32,807 nucleotides of DNA, taken from Microvirga sp. (GTDB lineage: Bacteria > Pseudomonadota > Alphaproteobacteria > Rhizobiales > Beijerinckiaceae). The DNA lies in NCBI GenBank assembly GCA_031181145.1, contig JAPSLB010000048.1, positions 1 through 32,807 of the forward strand, read 5' to 3'. Below are positions 1 through 7,133 of the stretch, in pieces (the stretch's first letter is position 1; every line of letters starts with the position of its first letter). The translations under genes were made by a program, and so were the position numbers. Below the pieces are notes generated by a model. That model was not told the DNA's origin and did not search any database. It worked only from the letters and a program-made list of their open reading frames with translations.

Positions 1-139
1 GGTCCGCGGGGCCGTAGGAGCCCTTCACCGCGATCCCCTCCGGCGTCAGCCAGGGCTCCGCGGCGCCCGGACCCGGCGCCGAAAAGGCCTGGCAAGCCTC
101 GGCAAAAGCGACCCTCGTAAAATCCGGAAGACCCGTCAT
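1..139 (-). CDS. mutB: Methylmalonyl-CoA mutase large (catalytic) subunit, N-terminal fragment cut by the window edge
   Basis: An open frame begins with ATG at 139 on the minus strand and is still open at base 1, giving 46 residues. It starts MTGLPDF and contains EPWLTPEGIAVKGSYGPAD, the segment that opens the TIM-barrel part of methylmalonyl-CoA mutase large subunits. The sequence AAGG lies just upstream of the ATG. The enzyme uses adenosylcobalamin to interconvert (R)-methylmalonyl-CoA and succinyl-CoA in propionate and branched-chain catabolism. It pairs with the small subunit encoded upstream on the same strand (1274-3133). The catalytic and B12-binding parts lie outside the window, so the call rests on the N-terminal signature plus the nearby mutA. 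The fragment is too short to appear as a long ORF and is easily missed. Confidence 0.85.
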   Translation of the reverse strand, partial: MTGLPDFTRVAFAEACQAFSAPGPGAAEPWLTPEGIAVKGSYGPAD

Positions 140-238
140 GACCTTGAAACGAATGCCCTTATGGAACGAGAGAGGAAATGGCTCAAGCCCATTCTAGGAC
201 ATCCGAATCCACGAAGCTATCCGCGCATGGTCTAGTGC

Positions 239-607
239 TCAGCCGCGCTTTTCGGCATTCCAGGAGCCGGAGCAGGCGCGGCCGCCGGAGGTGTTCCAGG
301 TGCCGCGGCCCCAATTGCCCTCGAGCCTGCCGGTCACGTTGGCACGGTCCTGGCCGCGCGAGATGCTGGCGGTGACGGAGCCGTTCGGCCGCACCTGGCC
401 GTTCACGTTGAACTGCTCCGGCCCGCCATAACGCGCGCGCCCGTTCTCCACGATCACGGAATAGCGATAGGCCCGGTCACAGGCGCCCTGTTCGGTCACG
501 ACCTCCACGCTCCATCTGCCGTCGAACCTCTTCGTTTGTGCTTGGGCGTCGGGCGCAAGAAGGGAAGCCGCACAGGCCACCGCGCCGAGCCAGGTCATCG
601 TCCGCAT
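239..607 (-). CDS. Small secreted protein of unknown function, paralogue of the next gene upstream
   Basis: This encodes 122 residues with a clear signal peptide: MRTMTW, a hydrophobic stretch, then an AQAQ-type cleavage site near residue 24. The mature part is about 98 residues, opens with FDGRWSVEVVTEQGACD and ends with the ACSGSWNAEKRG motif. Two cysteines (GACD and ACSG) could form a disulfide. The start at 607 is chosen over the ATG at 619 because GGAG sits six bases before it. The protein is clearly homologous to the product of 843-1223; shared blocks are DG-WSV, the YS-VENGR-RY strand, G-V-P-GSV, GRL-G and GTW. The repeated GRW/GTW/GSW turns suggest a small beta-barrel, but that is inference. 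It lies between mutA and mutB on the same strand. I do not recognise a function. Confidence 0.8.
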   Translation of the reverse strand: MRTMTWLGAVACAASLLAPDAQAQTKRFDGRWSVEVVTEQGACDRAYRYSVIVENGRARYGGPEQFNVNGQVRPNGSVTASISRGQDRANVTGRLEGNWGRGTWNTSGGRACSGSWNAEKRG

Positions 608-680
608 CGAAAACTCCATGCCCTCCAGGGATAGGCTGGAATAACGTGAGGTTCCGTATGGGGTTCCTGACGCGGCACGG

Positions 681-771
681 CTCTGTCGTGGCCGGGCTTG
701 CCCCAGCCATCCCGTCTCGGGGAGCGCCGCGCCTCACAGGCGGGGATCCCCGGGACAAGCCCGGGGATGAC
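681..771. repeat. Intergenic double-hairpin repeat, copy D (variant arms)
   Basis: The left arm (689-709, TGGCCGGG...AGCCA, one mismatch) is the reverse complement of the right arm of the copies at 5468 and 7041. The right arm (746-768) is a perfect 9-bp hairpin, ATCCCCGGG - ACAAG - CCCGGGGAT. Compared with the ATGGCCGGG/CCCGGCCAT arms elsewhere, both sides of the stem have changed together while the ACAAG loop and the GACGAGG flank are kept. It lies between the two small secreted-protein genes. Confidence 0.75.
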
Positions 772-825
772 GAGGTGGAAGGAGGGATGACGAGGTGGAA
801 GGGGGGATGGCGAGGCGGGAGGGAT
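766..825. repeat. Three tandem copies of a 20-bp unit
   Basis: Units begin at 766, 786 and 806. The first two (GATGACGAGGTGGAAGGAGG and a copy with one change) are nearly identical; the third has three or four changes, and a partial GATGAC follows at 823. The first unit starts inside the right arm of repeat copy D, so the array seems to have grown from the edge of that element. The array ends about 18 bp before the stop codon of the minus-strand gene at 843. I see no coding or regulatory role for it. Confidence 0.85.
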
Positions 826-842
826 GACTCCAGAACGAAGGA

Positions 843-1223
843 TTAAGCCGCGCGCTTCTGGGCCGTCCAGCGGCCCGAGCAGCCGAGCATGGCCAATTGC
901 CAGGTGCCCGAGCCCGATCTGCCCTTCAGACGGCCGCTGGCATCGGCTTTGGCGATGCTGCGGCGGATGTCCAGATCGACCGATCCGTCAGGACCGACCC
1001 GGCCCGATACGGTCGCCGGAGGGGATCCGGGACCGGGGATGTAACGAACCCTGCCGTTCTCGACGGCAATGGAATAGCTGTCGCTGCTGTCACACGTTCC
1101 GGAATCCGTCGCCAGCTGGACGCTCCAGATCCCGTCATGCTTGGCGCCAGGGGCGGCAAAGGCGCCGCCGATCATCGTCAAGCCGAGGCCCAGGGCCACA
1201 GCCGTTCGCTTTGTAAATATCAT
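843..1223 (-). CDS. Small secreted protein of unknown function, paralogue of the gene at 239-607
   Basis: This encodes 126 residues with a signal peptide: MIFTKR, a hydrophobic core, and a likely cut after AFA near residue 23. The mature domain begins HDGIWSVQLATDSGTCD and ends LGCSGRWTAQKRAA, with two conserved cysteines. It aligns along its whole length with the protein at 239-607, so the two arose by tandem duplication and have since diverged widely. The gene follows mutA on the same strand by about 50 bases. Its GGAGG ribosome binding site, 11 bases before the ATG, lies inside the 3' arm of a perfect hairpin (1235-1260). A role in the periplasm or outside the cell is likely from the signal peptide. 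The function is unknown and no catalytic motif is visible. Confidence 0.8.
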   Translation of the reverse strand: MIFTKRTAVALGLGLTMIGGAFAAPGAKHDGIWSVQLATDSGTCDSSDSYSIAVENGRVRYIPGPGSPPATVSGRVGPDGSVDLDIRRSIAKADASGRLKGRSGSGTWQLAMLGCSGRWTAQKRAA

Positions 1224-1234
1224 GAACCCGTGAT

Positions 1235-1260
1235 CCTCCCGGTTCTCGAAGGCCGGGAGG
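1235..1260 (-). promoter_or_regulatory. Hairpin covering the ribosome binding site of the gene at 843-1223
   Basis: CCTCCCGG (1253-1260 on the minus strand) and CCGGGAGG (1235-1242) form a perfect 8-bp GC-rich stem with a 10-base loop. It starts about 14 bases after the mutA stop. The 3' arm on the minus strand holds the only good Shine-Dalgarno sequence (GGAGG) for the next gene. No T run follows, so a classical intrinsic terminator is unlikely. It may limit translation of the secreted protein or protect the mutA mRNA 3' end. The structure is read directly; its role is inference. Confidence 0.5.
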
Positions 1261-1273
1261 ACGGCTCACAGGT

Positions 1274-3133
1274 TCAGGTGCAAGCCTCATCCAGGGCTTC
1301 GCTCAGAACCTTGAGGGTGTCGCACCCAGCATAGATGAAAGTGGTGATGCCGGCGCGGGTCAGCTCTTCTTCGCGTTCTCCCGGGCGCCATGCCAGATAA
1401 ATGGGTGCCGATCCGGCCTCTCGCAAGGTTTTTGCCGTCTCCTCTGCATGGATAACGTAAATGTCATCGGACGAGCAGATGCACGAAAGCTTTGCTTTAC
1501 TCTCGATGAAAGCCGCGCGTAGCTTGTCCTGATCGGAAAACCCGTCGTTCGTCACGGCCTCTATTCCGCCGGCCTCGAAGAAGTTCTTGGCGAAGGTCGC
1601 CCGGGCCGTAAACGCCGCGGCCGGGCCGAGATTGGCCAGAAACACCCTCGGGCGCGCGCCCGTCCGGGCCAAATGGGCGTCCGAGCGATCCCGCAGCCGC
1701 TCGAAGGCTTCAGCGGTGCGGAGCGACGGCAAGGGAGCGACGGTCACGGCGGCCGGCTCCGCGGCCTCGCGCGCCGCACGGGCCGCCGGCAGCAGCACCG
1801 CCACGTCCGCCTCGTGCAGGTGCGGGAACTCGCTCGTGCCGGTGATCGGCTCCCGGCGCGTGGCCACGGCCCTCTCCCGCGCGGCCCGCACCGCCGCGAT
1901 CCGGCCTTGCAGCGCTCCCTGCCGCAGGCTCTCGACGATGCCGCCCTCGCGCTCGATCTCCTGGAACAGGCTCCAGGCCTTCTCGCACAGCGCCTCGGTC
2001 AGCGCCTCGAACCCGCCCGCGCCGGCGGCCGGATCGGCCACCCGCCACAGATGGGCCTCCTCAAGCAGGATGAGCTGGGTGTTGCGCGCGAGCCGGCGCG
2101 CGAAGGCGTCCGGCAAGCCCAGCGCGGCCGTGAACGGCAGCACCGTGAGCGCATCCGCCCCGCCGATCCCGGCCGCGAAGGTGGCCACCGTGGTGCGCAG
2201 CAGGTTCACCCAGGGGTCGCGCCGGGTGGTCATGCGCCAGGCGGTCTCCGCGTGCAGGCGCAGGGGTTGGGGCGCGAGACCGCTCGCCTGCTCGACCCGG
2301 GCCCAGAGGCGGCGCAGCGCCCGGAACTTGGCCACGGTGAGGAACTCGTCCGCATCGGCCACCAGCAGGAAGGCCAGCGCCTGCCGCGCCGCATCGAGCG
2401 CATGGCCGTGCGCCGTGAGCGCGCGCAGATAGGCCACGCCCGTGGCCAGCACCGCGGCGAGCTCCTGCGCCTCGCCGGCGCCGGCCTCGTGATAGACCCG
2501 CCCGTCGGCCAGAAGGGCGCGGCCGGCAAAGCCCTTCGCGGCAAGCTCGGCCAGCCGCGTGCCCAGGCGGGCCGAGACGGCGTCCCACGCGAGCGGGAGA
2601 CGGCCTGAGGCCGCGAGAGCGCCGATCGGGTCGAGGCCGAGATCGAGCGACAGCTCGGAGAGCGCGTGCCCGCGCCGCTCCGCGAGCGCGACGAGGCGCT
2701 CGGCAAGGTCGGGGCCGCCGTGGCCCGCATCGAGACGCAGATGGATGAGCTCGAGCCGCACGCCGGACAAGGCCCGCTCGAGATCCTCGAGGCTGTCGAT
2801 CCTGACCCCGAAGCCGCGCGCGGCAGGGGCCTGGTGGGTCACCAGGGTGAGGGCGTCGGCGCCGCCTTCGAGGTCGAGCAGGGCGAGCTCCTGGGCCGCG
2901 GCCGGATCGGGATGATCCAGGCGCTGCGCGATGCGCCAGCGCCCCGCTTCCGCGCGGGCGATCCGGCCGGCGCCTTCGGCTTTCGGGTAAAGCGGCTGGA
3001 TCTCGAGGCCGTCCCGGCTGCGGGCGACCAGCTTCGCCTCGAATTCCGCCCCCTTGAGCACCCCCGCAACCCGCTCGAGCCATTGCTCCCGGGTCGCTTC
3101 AGGGAAATCGGCGGCAAATGACAATGCGTCCAT
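1274..3133 (-). CDS. mutA: Methylmalonyl-CoA mutase small subunit
   Basis: This encodes 619 residues, the usual length for the small (beta) subunit. The N-terminal two thirds is a degenerate TIM barrel; recognisable landmarks are FPEATREQWLERVAGVLKG at the start, TAWRMTTRRDPWVNLLRTT and TQLILLEEAHLWRVADPAAG. The C-terminal roughly 130 residues are the B12-binding-like fold (PRVFLANLGP..., ending TTFIYAGCDTLKVLSEAL), without the DxHxxG cobalamin motif, as expected for the non-catalytic subunit. The frame is open further upstream, but ATG at 3133 is preferred: it has GAGG upstream and begins MDALSF, which fits the family. The partner mutB starts at 139 on the same strand, separated by two secreted-protein genes rather than adjacent. 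It acts in the cytoplasm on methylmalonyl-CoA/succinyl-CoA. Confidence 0.93.
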   Translation of the reverse strand: MDALSFAADFPEATREQWLERVAGVLKGAEFEAKLVARSRDGLEIQPLYPKAEGAGRIARAEAGRWRIAQRLDHPDPAAAQELALLDLEGGADALTLVTHQAPAARGFGVRIDSLEDLERALSGVRLELIHLRLDAGHGGPDLAERLVALAERRGHALSELSLDLGLDPIGALAASGRLPLAWDAVSARLGTRLAELAAKGFAGRALLADGRVYHEAGAGEAQELAAVLATGVAYLRALTAHGHALDAARQALAFLLVADADEFLTVAKFRALRRLWARVEQASGLAPQPLRLHAETAWRMTTRRDPWVNLLRTTVATFAAGIGGADALTVLPFTAALGLPDAFARRLARNTQLILLEEAHLWRVADPAAGAGGFEALTEALCEKAWSLFQEIEREGGIVESLRQGALQGRIAAVRAARERAVATRREPITGTSEFPHLHEADVAVLLPAARAAREAAEPAAVTVAPLPSLRTAEAFERLRDRSDAHLARTGARPRVFLANLGPAAAFTARATFAKNFFEAGGIEAVTNDGFSDQDKLRAAFIESKAKLSCICSSDDIYVIHAEETAKTLREAGSAPIYLAWRPGEREEELTRAGITTFIYAGCDTLKVLSEALDEACT

Positions 3134-3304
3134 GAGGATCCTCGTCCGGAGGAGGGCAGCGTGATCGCGCCGGAAGATACCGGGTCGGACCGGATGTGGG
3201 AATGCCCCCAAAGGACGAGGAGGCGGGAAGTCAGTCGCGGTCTATCCGCGCCGCCTGGATCGCCACCACTTCGTCACCCAGATCGGTCCGGGGGCCCGTC
3301 TTTT

Positions 3305-3358
3305 CCGGTCCGTCGCTTCAGAGACCGGGATGGCCGGGACGCGCCCGGCCATGACGAG
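3305..3358. repeat. Intergenic double-hairpin repeat, copy C (decayed left half)
   Basis: The right arm is a perfect 9-bp hairpin at 3330-3352, ATGGCCGGG - ACGCG - CCCGGCCAT, followed by GACGAGG. This arm is identical to those of the copies at 5468 and 7041. The left half is not recognisable as the usual ATCACCGGC hairpin; instead a CCGGTC/GACCGG inverted repeat occupies 3305-3328. It lies between mutA and the DUF2267-type gene. The rest of the 261-base gap shows nothing else I can support. Confidence 0.7.
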
Positions 3359-3394
3359 GAAGGAAGGCCACGATGCCGAGGGCCTCGACCGGCC

Positions 3395-3775
3395 TTACAC
3401 GAACTGCGACAGGCCGGGGATGGAGCCCATGATGACGCCCATCGCGTCCTCGCCGGCCTTCTCGCGGCCATAGGCGAAGAGCTCCTTGCCGAGCGGCTGC
3501 ATCTGGCCCATGGATACGCCGATGCCCATGAGCTGGCCGCCGAGCGCCATCACGCCGCCGCCCATGGAGCCGACCATGCCCATCATGCCGCCGCCGGCGC
3601 CGGTCTTGGCCTCCTCGATGGCATCCTGGGCGCCAGGGAGCGCGGCGATCAGCTGGTTCACCTCGTTCTGGGGGCCTTCCTTCTGGAGATAGCCGAGGAT
3701 GAGGCCGACGGCCTTGCGGGCGGTCGCCTGATCGAGGCCGGTCTTCTGGGTCACGCGGGCGATGAGCTCGTCCAT
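3395..3775 (-). CDS. DUF2267/DUF2780-type small protein with a glycine- and methionine-rich core
   Basis: This encodes 126 residues with no signal peptide. The N-terminal 50 residues (MDELIARVTQKTGLDQATAR...VGLILGYLQKEGP) are predicted helical and look like the repeat found in DUF2267/DUF2780 proteins. Residues about 59-93 are very rich in Gly and Met, and the tail is helical (KELFAYGREKAGEDAMGVIMGSIPGLSQFV). The ATG at 3775 is preceded on the minus strand by AGGAGA, a good ribosome binding site. The gene stands alone, divergent from the HerA-like ATPase. The molecular function of the family is not established; it is often described as a small stress-related or structural protein. Family assignment is from sequence character only. 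Confidence 0.75.
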   Translation of the reverse strand: MDELIARVTQKTGLDQATARKAVGLILGYLQKEGPQNEVNQLIAALPGAQDAIEEAKTGAGGGMMGMVGSMGGGVMALGGQLMGIGVSMGQMQPLGKELFAYGREKAGEDAMGVIMGSIPGLSQFV

Positions 3776-3908
3776 ATGATTCTCCTGATGCTGGTGGGAA
3801 AGATGGTTTAGCTATAAACTATTTATTCTGGGAATCCCATTCGAAAAGTCCTGGAGTGGAAACTAGCCACAGGGCTTCTAAGATCCTTGTAGGGAATCGG
3901 GAGAGGAT

Positions 3909-5450
3909 ATGATGCTCGAGGACGGCAAGATCTTCATCGGCAGAAGCACCAAGCCGGAATATCTCGACTTGAAGCTCGCGAACCGCCACGGCCTCATCAC
4001 GGGGGCGACGGGAACGGGCAAGACCGTTTCGCTGCAGGTGCTGGCGGAAGGCTTCTCCAATGCGGGCGTCCCGGTCTTCGCCGCAGACATCAAAGGCGAT
4101 CTCTCCGGCATCGCGGCTCCGGGAAACGGTAAGGAACCCTTGGTCAAGCGGGCGCAGGACATCGGCATCGAGTACAGGCCGGACCAATTCCCGGTCGTGT
4201 TCTGGGATATTTTCGGCGAGCAGGGACATCGCATCCGGGCGACCGTCTCAGAGATGGGGCCGCTGCTCCTTTCGCGTCTGCTCGACCTCAACGACACGCA
4301 GGAGGGCGTTCTCAACATCGCCTTCCGCATTGCGGACGAGCAGGGCCTGCTTCTTCTCGACCTGAAGGATCTGCGTTCGCTCCTGCAGCTCATCTCCGAC
4401 AATGCGAGCGGTCTCACCACCACTTACGGCAATGTGTCGAAGGCCACCATCGGCGCGATCCAGCGCCAGTTGCTGGTGCTGGAGAACCAGAACGGCGACG
4501 AGTTCCTCGGGGAGCCGGCGCTCGACATCAGGGACCTGATGCGCACCGACCGCGACGGGCGCGGCGTCGTGAACGTTCTGGCCGCGGACAAGCTCATGAA
4601 CAATCCGCGCCTCTACGCCACGTTCCTTTTGTGGCTCATGTCGGAATTGTTCGAGGAGTTGCCTGAAGTGGGCGACCTCGATCAGCCCAAGCTCGTGTTC
4701 TTCTTCGACGAGGCGCATCTCCTGTTCAACGATGCCCCGAAGGCGCTCGTCGAGACCGTGGAGCGGGTCGTGCGCCTCATCCGCTCCAAGGGCGTTGGCG
4801 TCTATTTCGTCACGCAGAACCCGATGGACGTGCCCGAGACGGTCCTCGCGCAGCTCGGCAACCGCGTGCAGCACGCGCTTCGCGCCTATACGCCCCGCGA
4901 ACAGAAGGCGGTACGGGTGGCAGCGCAAACCTTCCGCCAGAATCCCGCCTTCAATACGGAGAAGGCGATCACGGAGCTCGGCGTCGGCGAGGCCCTGGTC
5001 TCGACGCTCGAAGGCAAGGGGGCGCCCTCCATGGTGGAGCGCACGCTCATCGCGCCACCGATGGCGCAGGTCGGCCCCATCGAACCGGCCGAGCGTCAGC
5101 GGATCCTGGCCTCGAGCCCGATGAAGGGGAAATACGATCAGGCCATCGATCCGGAATCCGCCTACGAGATGCTGGCCAAGCGTGCCGAGCAGGCCGCCGC
5201 CGACGCCAAGGCGGCGGAAGGCGGCGGCGGCATCCTCGACATGATCGGAGGGCTCTTCGGCGCCAAGACGCAGCGCAAGGGCACCCTGACCGTGGGCCAG
5301 CGCGTCACCCGCGAGGTGACGCGCACCATCGTCAATCAGACGGTCGGCAACATCGCCGCCGAGATCGGCAAGTCCATCGGCGGCCGCCATGGCGGCTCCC
5401 TCGGCCGCGCCATCGTGCGGGGGACGCTGGGCGGATTGCTGCGGCGGTAG
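3909..5450 (+). CDS. HerA-like ATPase of the DUF853 (YjgR) family
   Basis: This encodes 513 residues. The Walker A motif GATGTGKT is at 32-39 (K38) and a Walker B motif LVFFFDEAH has D267 and E268. A distal conserved block [18 protein letters not shown] follows, where the arginine/glutamine sensor region of HerA/FtsK-type ATPases lies. The N-terminal opening (DGKIFIGRS...[15 protein letters not shown]) and the length fit the DUF853 family typified by E. coli YjgR. Residues about 420-440 form an alanine/glycine-rich linker, and the tail [19 protein letters not shown] is typical of the family. A strong GGAGAGG precedes the ATGATG start. HerA relatives translocate along DNA as hexamers, usually with the NurA nuclease; no nurA is visible here, and the role of the YjgR branch is not settled. 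It is probably transcribed alone. Confidence 0.9.
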   Translation: MMLEDGKIFIGRSTKPEYLDLKLANRHGLITGATGTGKTVSLQVLAEGFSNAGVPVFAADIKGDLSGIAAPGNGKEPLVKRAQDIGIEYRPDQFPVVFWDIFGEQGHRIRATVSEMGPLLLSRLLDLNDTQEGVLNIAFRIADEQGLLLLDLKDLRSLLQLISDNASGLTTTYGNVSKATIGAIQRQLLVLENQNGDEFLGEPALDIRDLMRTDRDGRGVVNVLAADKLMNNPRLYATFLLWLMSELFEELPEVGDLDQPKLVFFFDEAHLLFNDAPKALVETVERVVRLIRSKGVGVYFVTQNPMDVPETVLAQLGNRVQHALRAYTPREQKAVRVAAQTFRQNPAFNTEKAITELGVGEALVSTLEGKGAPSMVERTLIAPPMAQVGPIEPAERQRILASSPMKGKYDQAIDPESAYEMLAKRAEQAAADAKAAEGGGGILDMIGGLFGAKTQRKGTLTVGQRVTREVTRTIVNQTVGNIAAEIGKSIGGRHGGSLGRAIVRGTLGGLLRR

Positions 5451-5467
5451 GACACCCGCTCCTTCCG

Positions 5468-5553
5468 CCATCGGCGGCCTTGTGCCGGTGATCTCGTTCC
5501 GTCGAGCGCGCCGCTCTCCCGATCGGGATGGCCGGGACAAGCCCGGCCATGAG
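5468..5553. repeat. Intergenic double-hairpin repeat, copy B
   Basis: The left arm at 5470-5492 is an imperfect hairpin (ATCGGCGGC - CTTGT - GCCGGTGAT). The right arm at 5528-5550 is a perfect 9-bp hairpin (ATGGCCGGG - ACAAG - CCCGGCCAT). A GC-rich spacer joins them. It closely matches the copy at 7041 in order, loop sequences and spacing. It lies between the HerA-like ATPase and the M20 peptidase, both on the plus strand. Confidence 0.85.
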
Positions 5554-5635
5554 GAGCTGAGCCCCCTTGCAGCTTGCTCGTCTTAGGCGCACCTTGCCGC
5601 GCAACCGCACAGATTCTTCAACCTAAAGGACCGTC

Positions 5636-7018
5636 ATGTCCCAGCTCGACCAAGTTCTCAGCCGTATCGATGCCGATCTCGATGCCTCCCTGGAGCGCCT
5701 GTTCCAGTGGCTGAAGGTACCTTCGATCTCCACCGATCCCGCCTACAAGGACCATTGCCGCATCGCAGGCCAGTGGCTCGTGGACGAGCTGAAGGGCATC
5801 GGCATCGAGGCCAGCCTGCGCGAGACGGGCGGGCATCCGGCTGTGGTCGCGCACGCCAGGGGCGAGGCGAAGCCGCACGTGCTGTTCTACGGCCATTACG
5901 ACGTGCAGCCGGTCGACCCGCTGGAGCTGTGGGAGACGCCGCCCTTCGAGCCGCGCATCATCACGCTGCCCGACGGCCGCAAGGCCATCAGCGCCCGCGG
6001 CTCCGCGGACGACAAGGGCCAGGTCATGACCTTCGTGGAGGCCTGCCGCGCCTGGAAGGCGGAAACCGGATCGCTTCCGATCAACATCACCTTCCTCGTC
6101 GAGGGCGCGGAGGAGGACGGCTCCAAGTTCCTGCCTGAGTTCATCGAGGCCAACAAGGACGAGCTGAAGGCCGACGTGGCGCTCGTCTGCGATACGGGCA
6201 TGTGGGACAAGGACACGCCCGCCATCACCTCCTCCTTGCGCGGCATGGTCTATGAGGAGGTGATCGTGCGCTGCGCGGACCGCGATCTGCATTCCGGCCA
6301 GTTCGGCGGCGCGGCCCGCAACCCGATCCATGTGCTCGCGAAGATCATCGCCGACATCCACGACGAGAACGGCCGCATCACGATTCCAGGATTCTACGAC
6401 GGTGTGCCCGAAACGCCGACGCAGGTTCTAGAGCAGTGGCGGGGCCTGAACCTCACGGAGGAGGATTTCCTCGGCCAGGTCGGCCTGAAGCACTCCGCCG
6501 GCGAGAAGGGGCGCATGCTCATCGAGCAGATCCAGTCGCGTCCCACCTGCGACGTGAACGGGATCATCGGCGGCTACACGGGCGAGGGGACCAAAACGGT
6601 CATCGCCGCGCAGGCGAGCTGCAAGATCTCCTTCCGCCTCGTGGGCGATCAGGACCCCGCGAAGATCTCGGAGAACTTCCAGGCCTTCGTGCGCGAGCGC
6701 ATTCCCGCCGATTGCTCGGTGGAATTCATCAAGCACAAGGGCTCGCGGGCGCTTGCCCTGCCGCACGACTTCCCGGCCCTCACCGTGGCGAAGGCCGCGC
6801 TCCACGACGAATGGAAGAAGGAGCCTATCGTCATCGGAATGGGCGGATCGATCCCGGTCGGCGGCGACTTCAAGCGCACGCTCGGACTCGACACCCTCTT
6901 CGTGGGCTTCGGCCTCGACGACGACCGCATCCATTCGCCGAACGAGAAATACGACCTCCAGAGCTTCCACAAGGGCACGCGCTCCTGGGCGCGCATCCTG
7001 GCCGCGCTGGCGGGGTAG
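5636..7018 (+). CDS. M20 family metallo-dipeptidase
   Basis: This encodes 460 residues with the two-zinc M20 signature in order. YGHYDVQPVDP has H87 as metal ligand and D89 as helper. SADDKGQ (D125/D126) holds the bridging aspartate. EGAEEDGS (E156-E160) holds the catalytic base and a metal ligand. A later DLHSGQFGG block holds the dimerisation-domain histidine, and the final histidine ligand is in IHSPNEKY near the C-terminus. The length and motifs match the carnosinase/CNDP-like dipeptidase branch, not ArgE or DapE. It probably hydrolyses dipeptides or N-acyl amino acids in the cytoplasm, as there is no signal peptide; the substrate cannot be read from sequence. AAAGGA precedes the ATG. It converges on the haloacid dehalogenase gene, with repeat copy A in between. 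Confidence 0.92.
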   Translation: MSQLDQVLSRIDADLDASLERLFQWLKVPSISTDPAYKDHCRIAGQWLVDELKGIGIEASLRETGGHPAVVAHARGEAKPHVLFYGHYDVQPVDPLELWETPPFEPRIITLPDGRKAISARGSADDKGQVMTFVEACRAWKAETGSLPINITFLVEGAEEDGSKFLPEFIEANKDELKADVALVCDTGMWDKDTPAITSSLRGMVYEEVIVRCADRDLHSGQFGGAARNPIHVLAKIIADIHDENGRITIPGFYDGVPETPTQVLEQWRGLNLTEEDFLGQVGLKHSAGEKGRMLIEQIQSRPTCDVNGIIGGYTGEGTKTVIAAQASCKISFRLVGDQDPAKISENFQAFVRERIPADCSVEFIKHKGSRALALPHDFPALTVAKAALHDEWKKEPIVIGMGGSIPVGGDFKRTLGLDTLFVGFGLDDDRIHSPNEKYDLQSFHKGTRSWARILAALAG

Positions 7019-7040
7019 CGGCCTTCCGCGCGTTCCCTCG

Positions 7041-7128
7041 TCATCACCGGCCTTGTGCCGGTGATCCCGATATTCTCGAAGCGCGGCGTTCCTCTCATCG
7101 GGATGGCCGGGACAGGCCCGGCCATGAC
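7041..7128. repeat. Intergenic double-hairpin repeat, copy A (best preserved)
   Basis: Two perfect 9-bp hairpins lie here: ATCACCGGC - CTTGT - GCCGGTGAT at 7043-7065 and ATGGCCGGG - ACAGG - CCCGGCCAT at 7103-7125. About 37 bases separate them, including GAAGCGCGGCGTTC. The element fills the gap between two converging genes and ends 6-9 bases from the dehalogenase stop, so it may also act as a transcript end for both. Confidence 0.9.
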
Positions 7129-7133
7129 GGCCC

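Noticed and set aside
4248..5540. A 430-codon minus-strand frame
   Set aside because: Antisense to the HerA-like ATPase and rich in Arg, His and Asp; also runs into the intergenic repeat.
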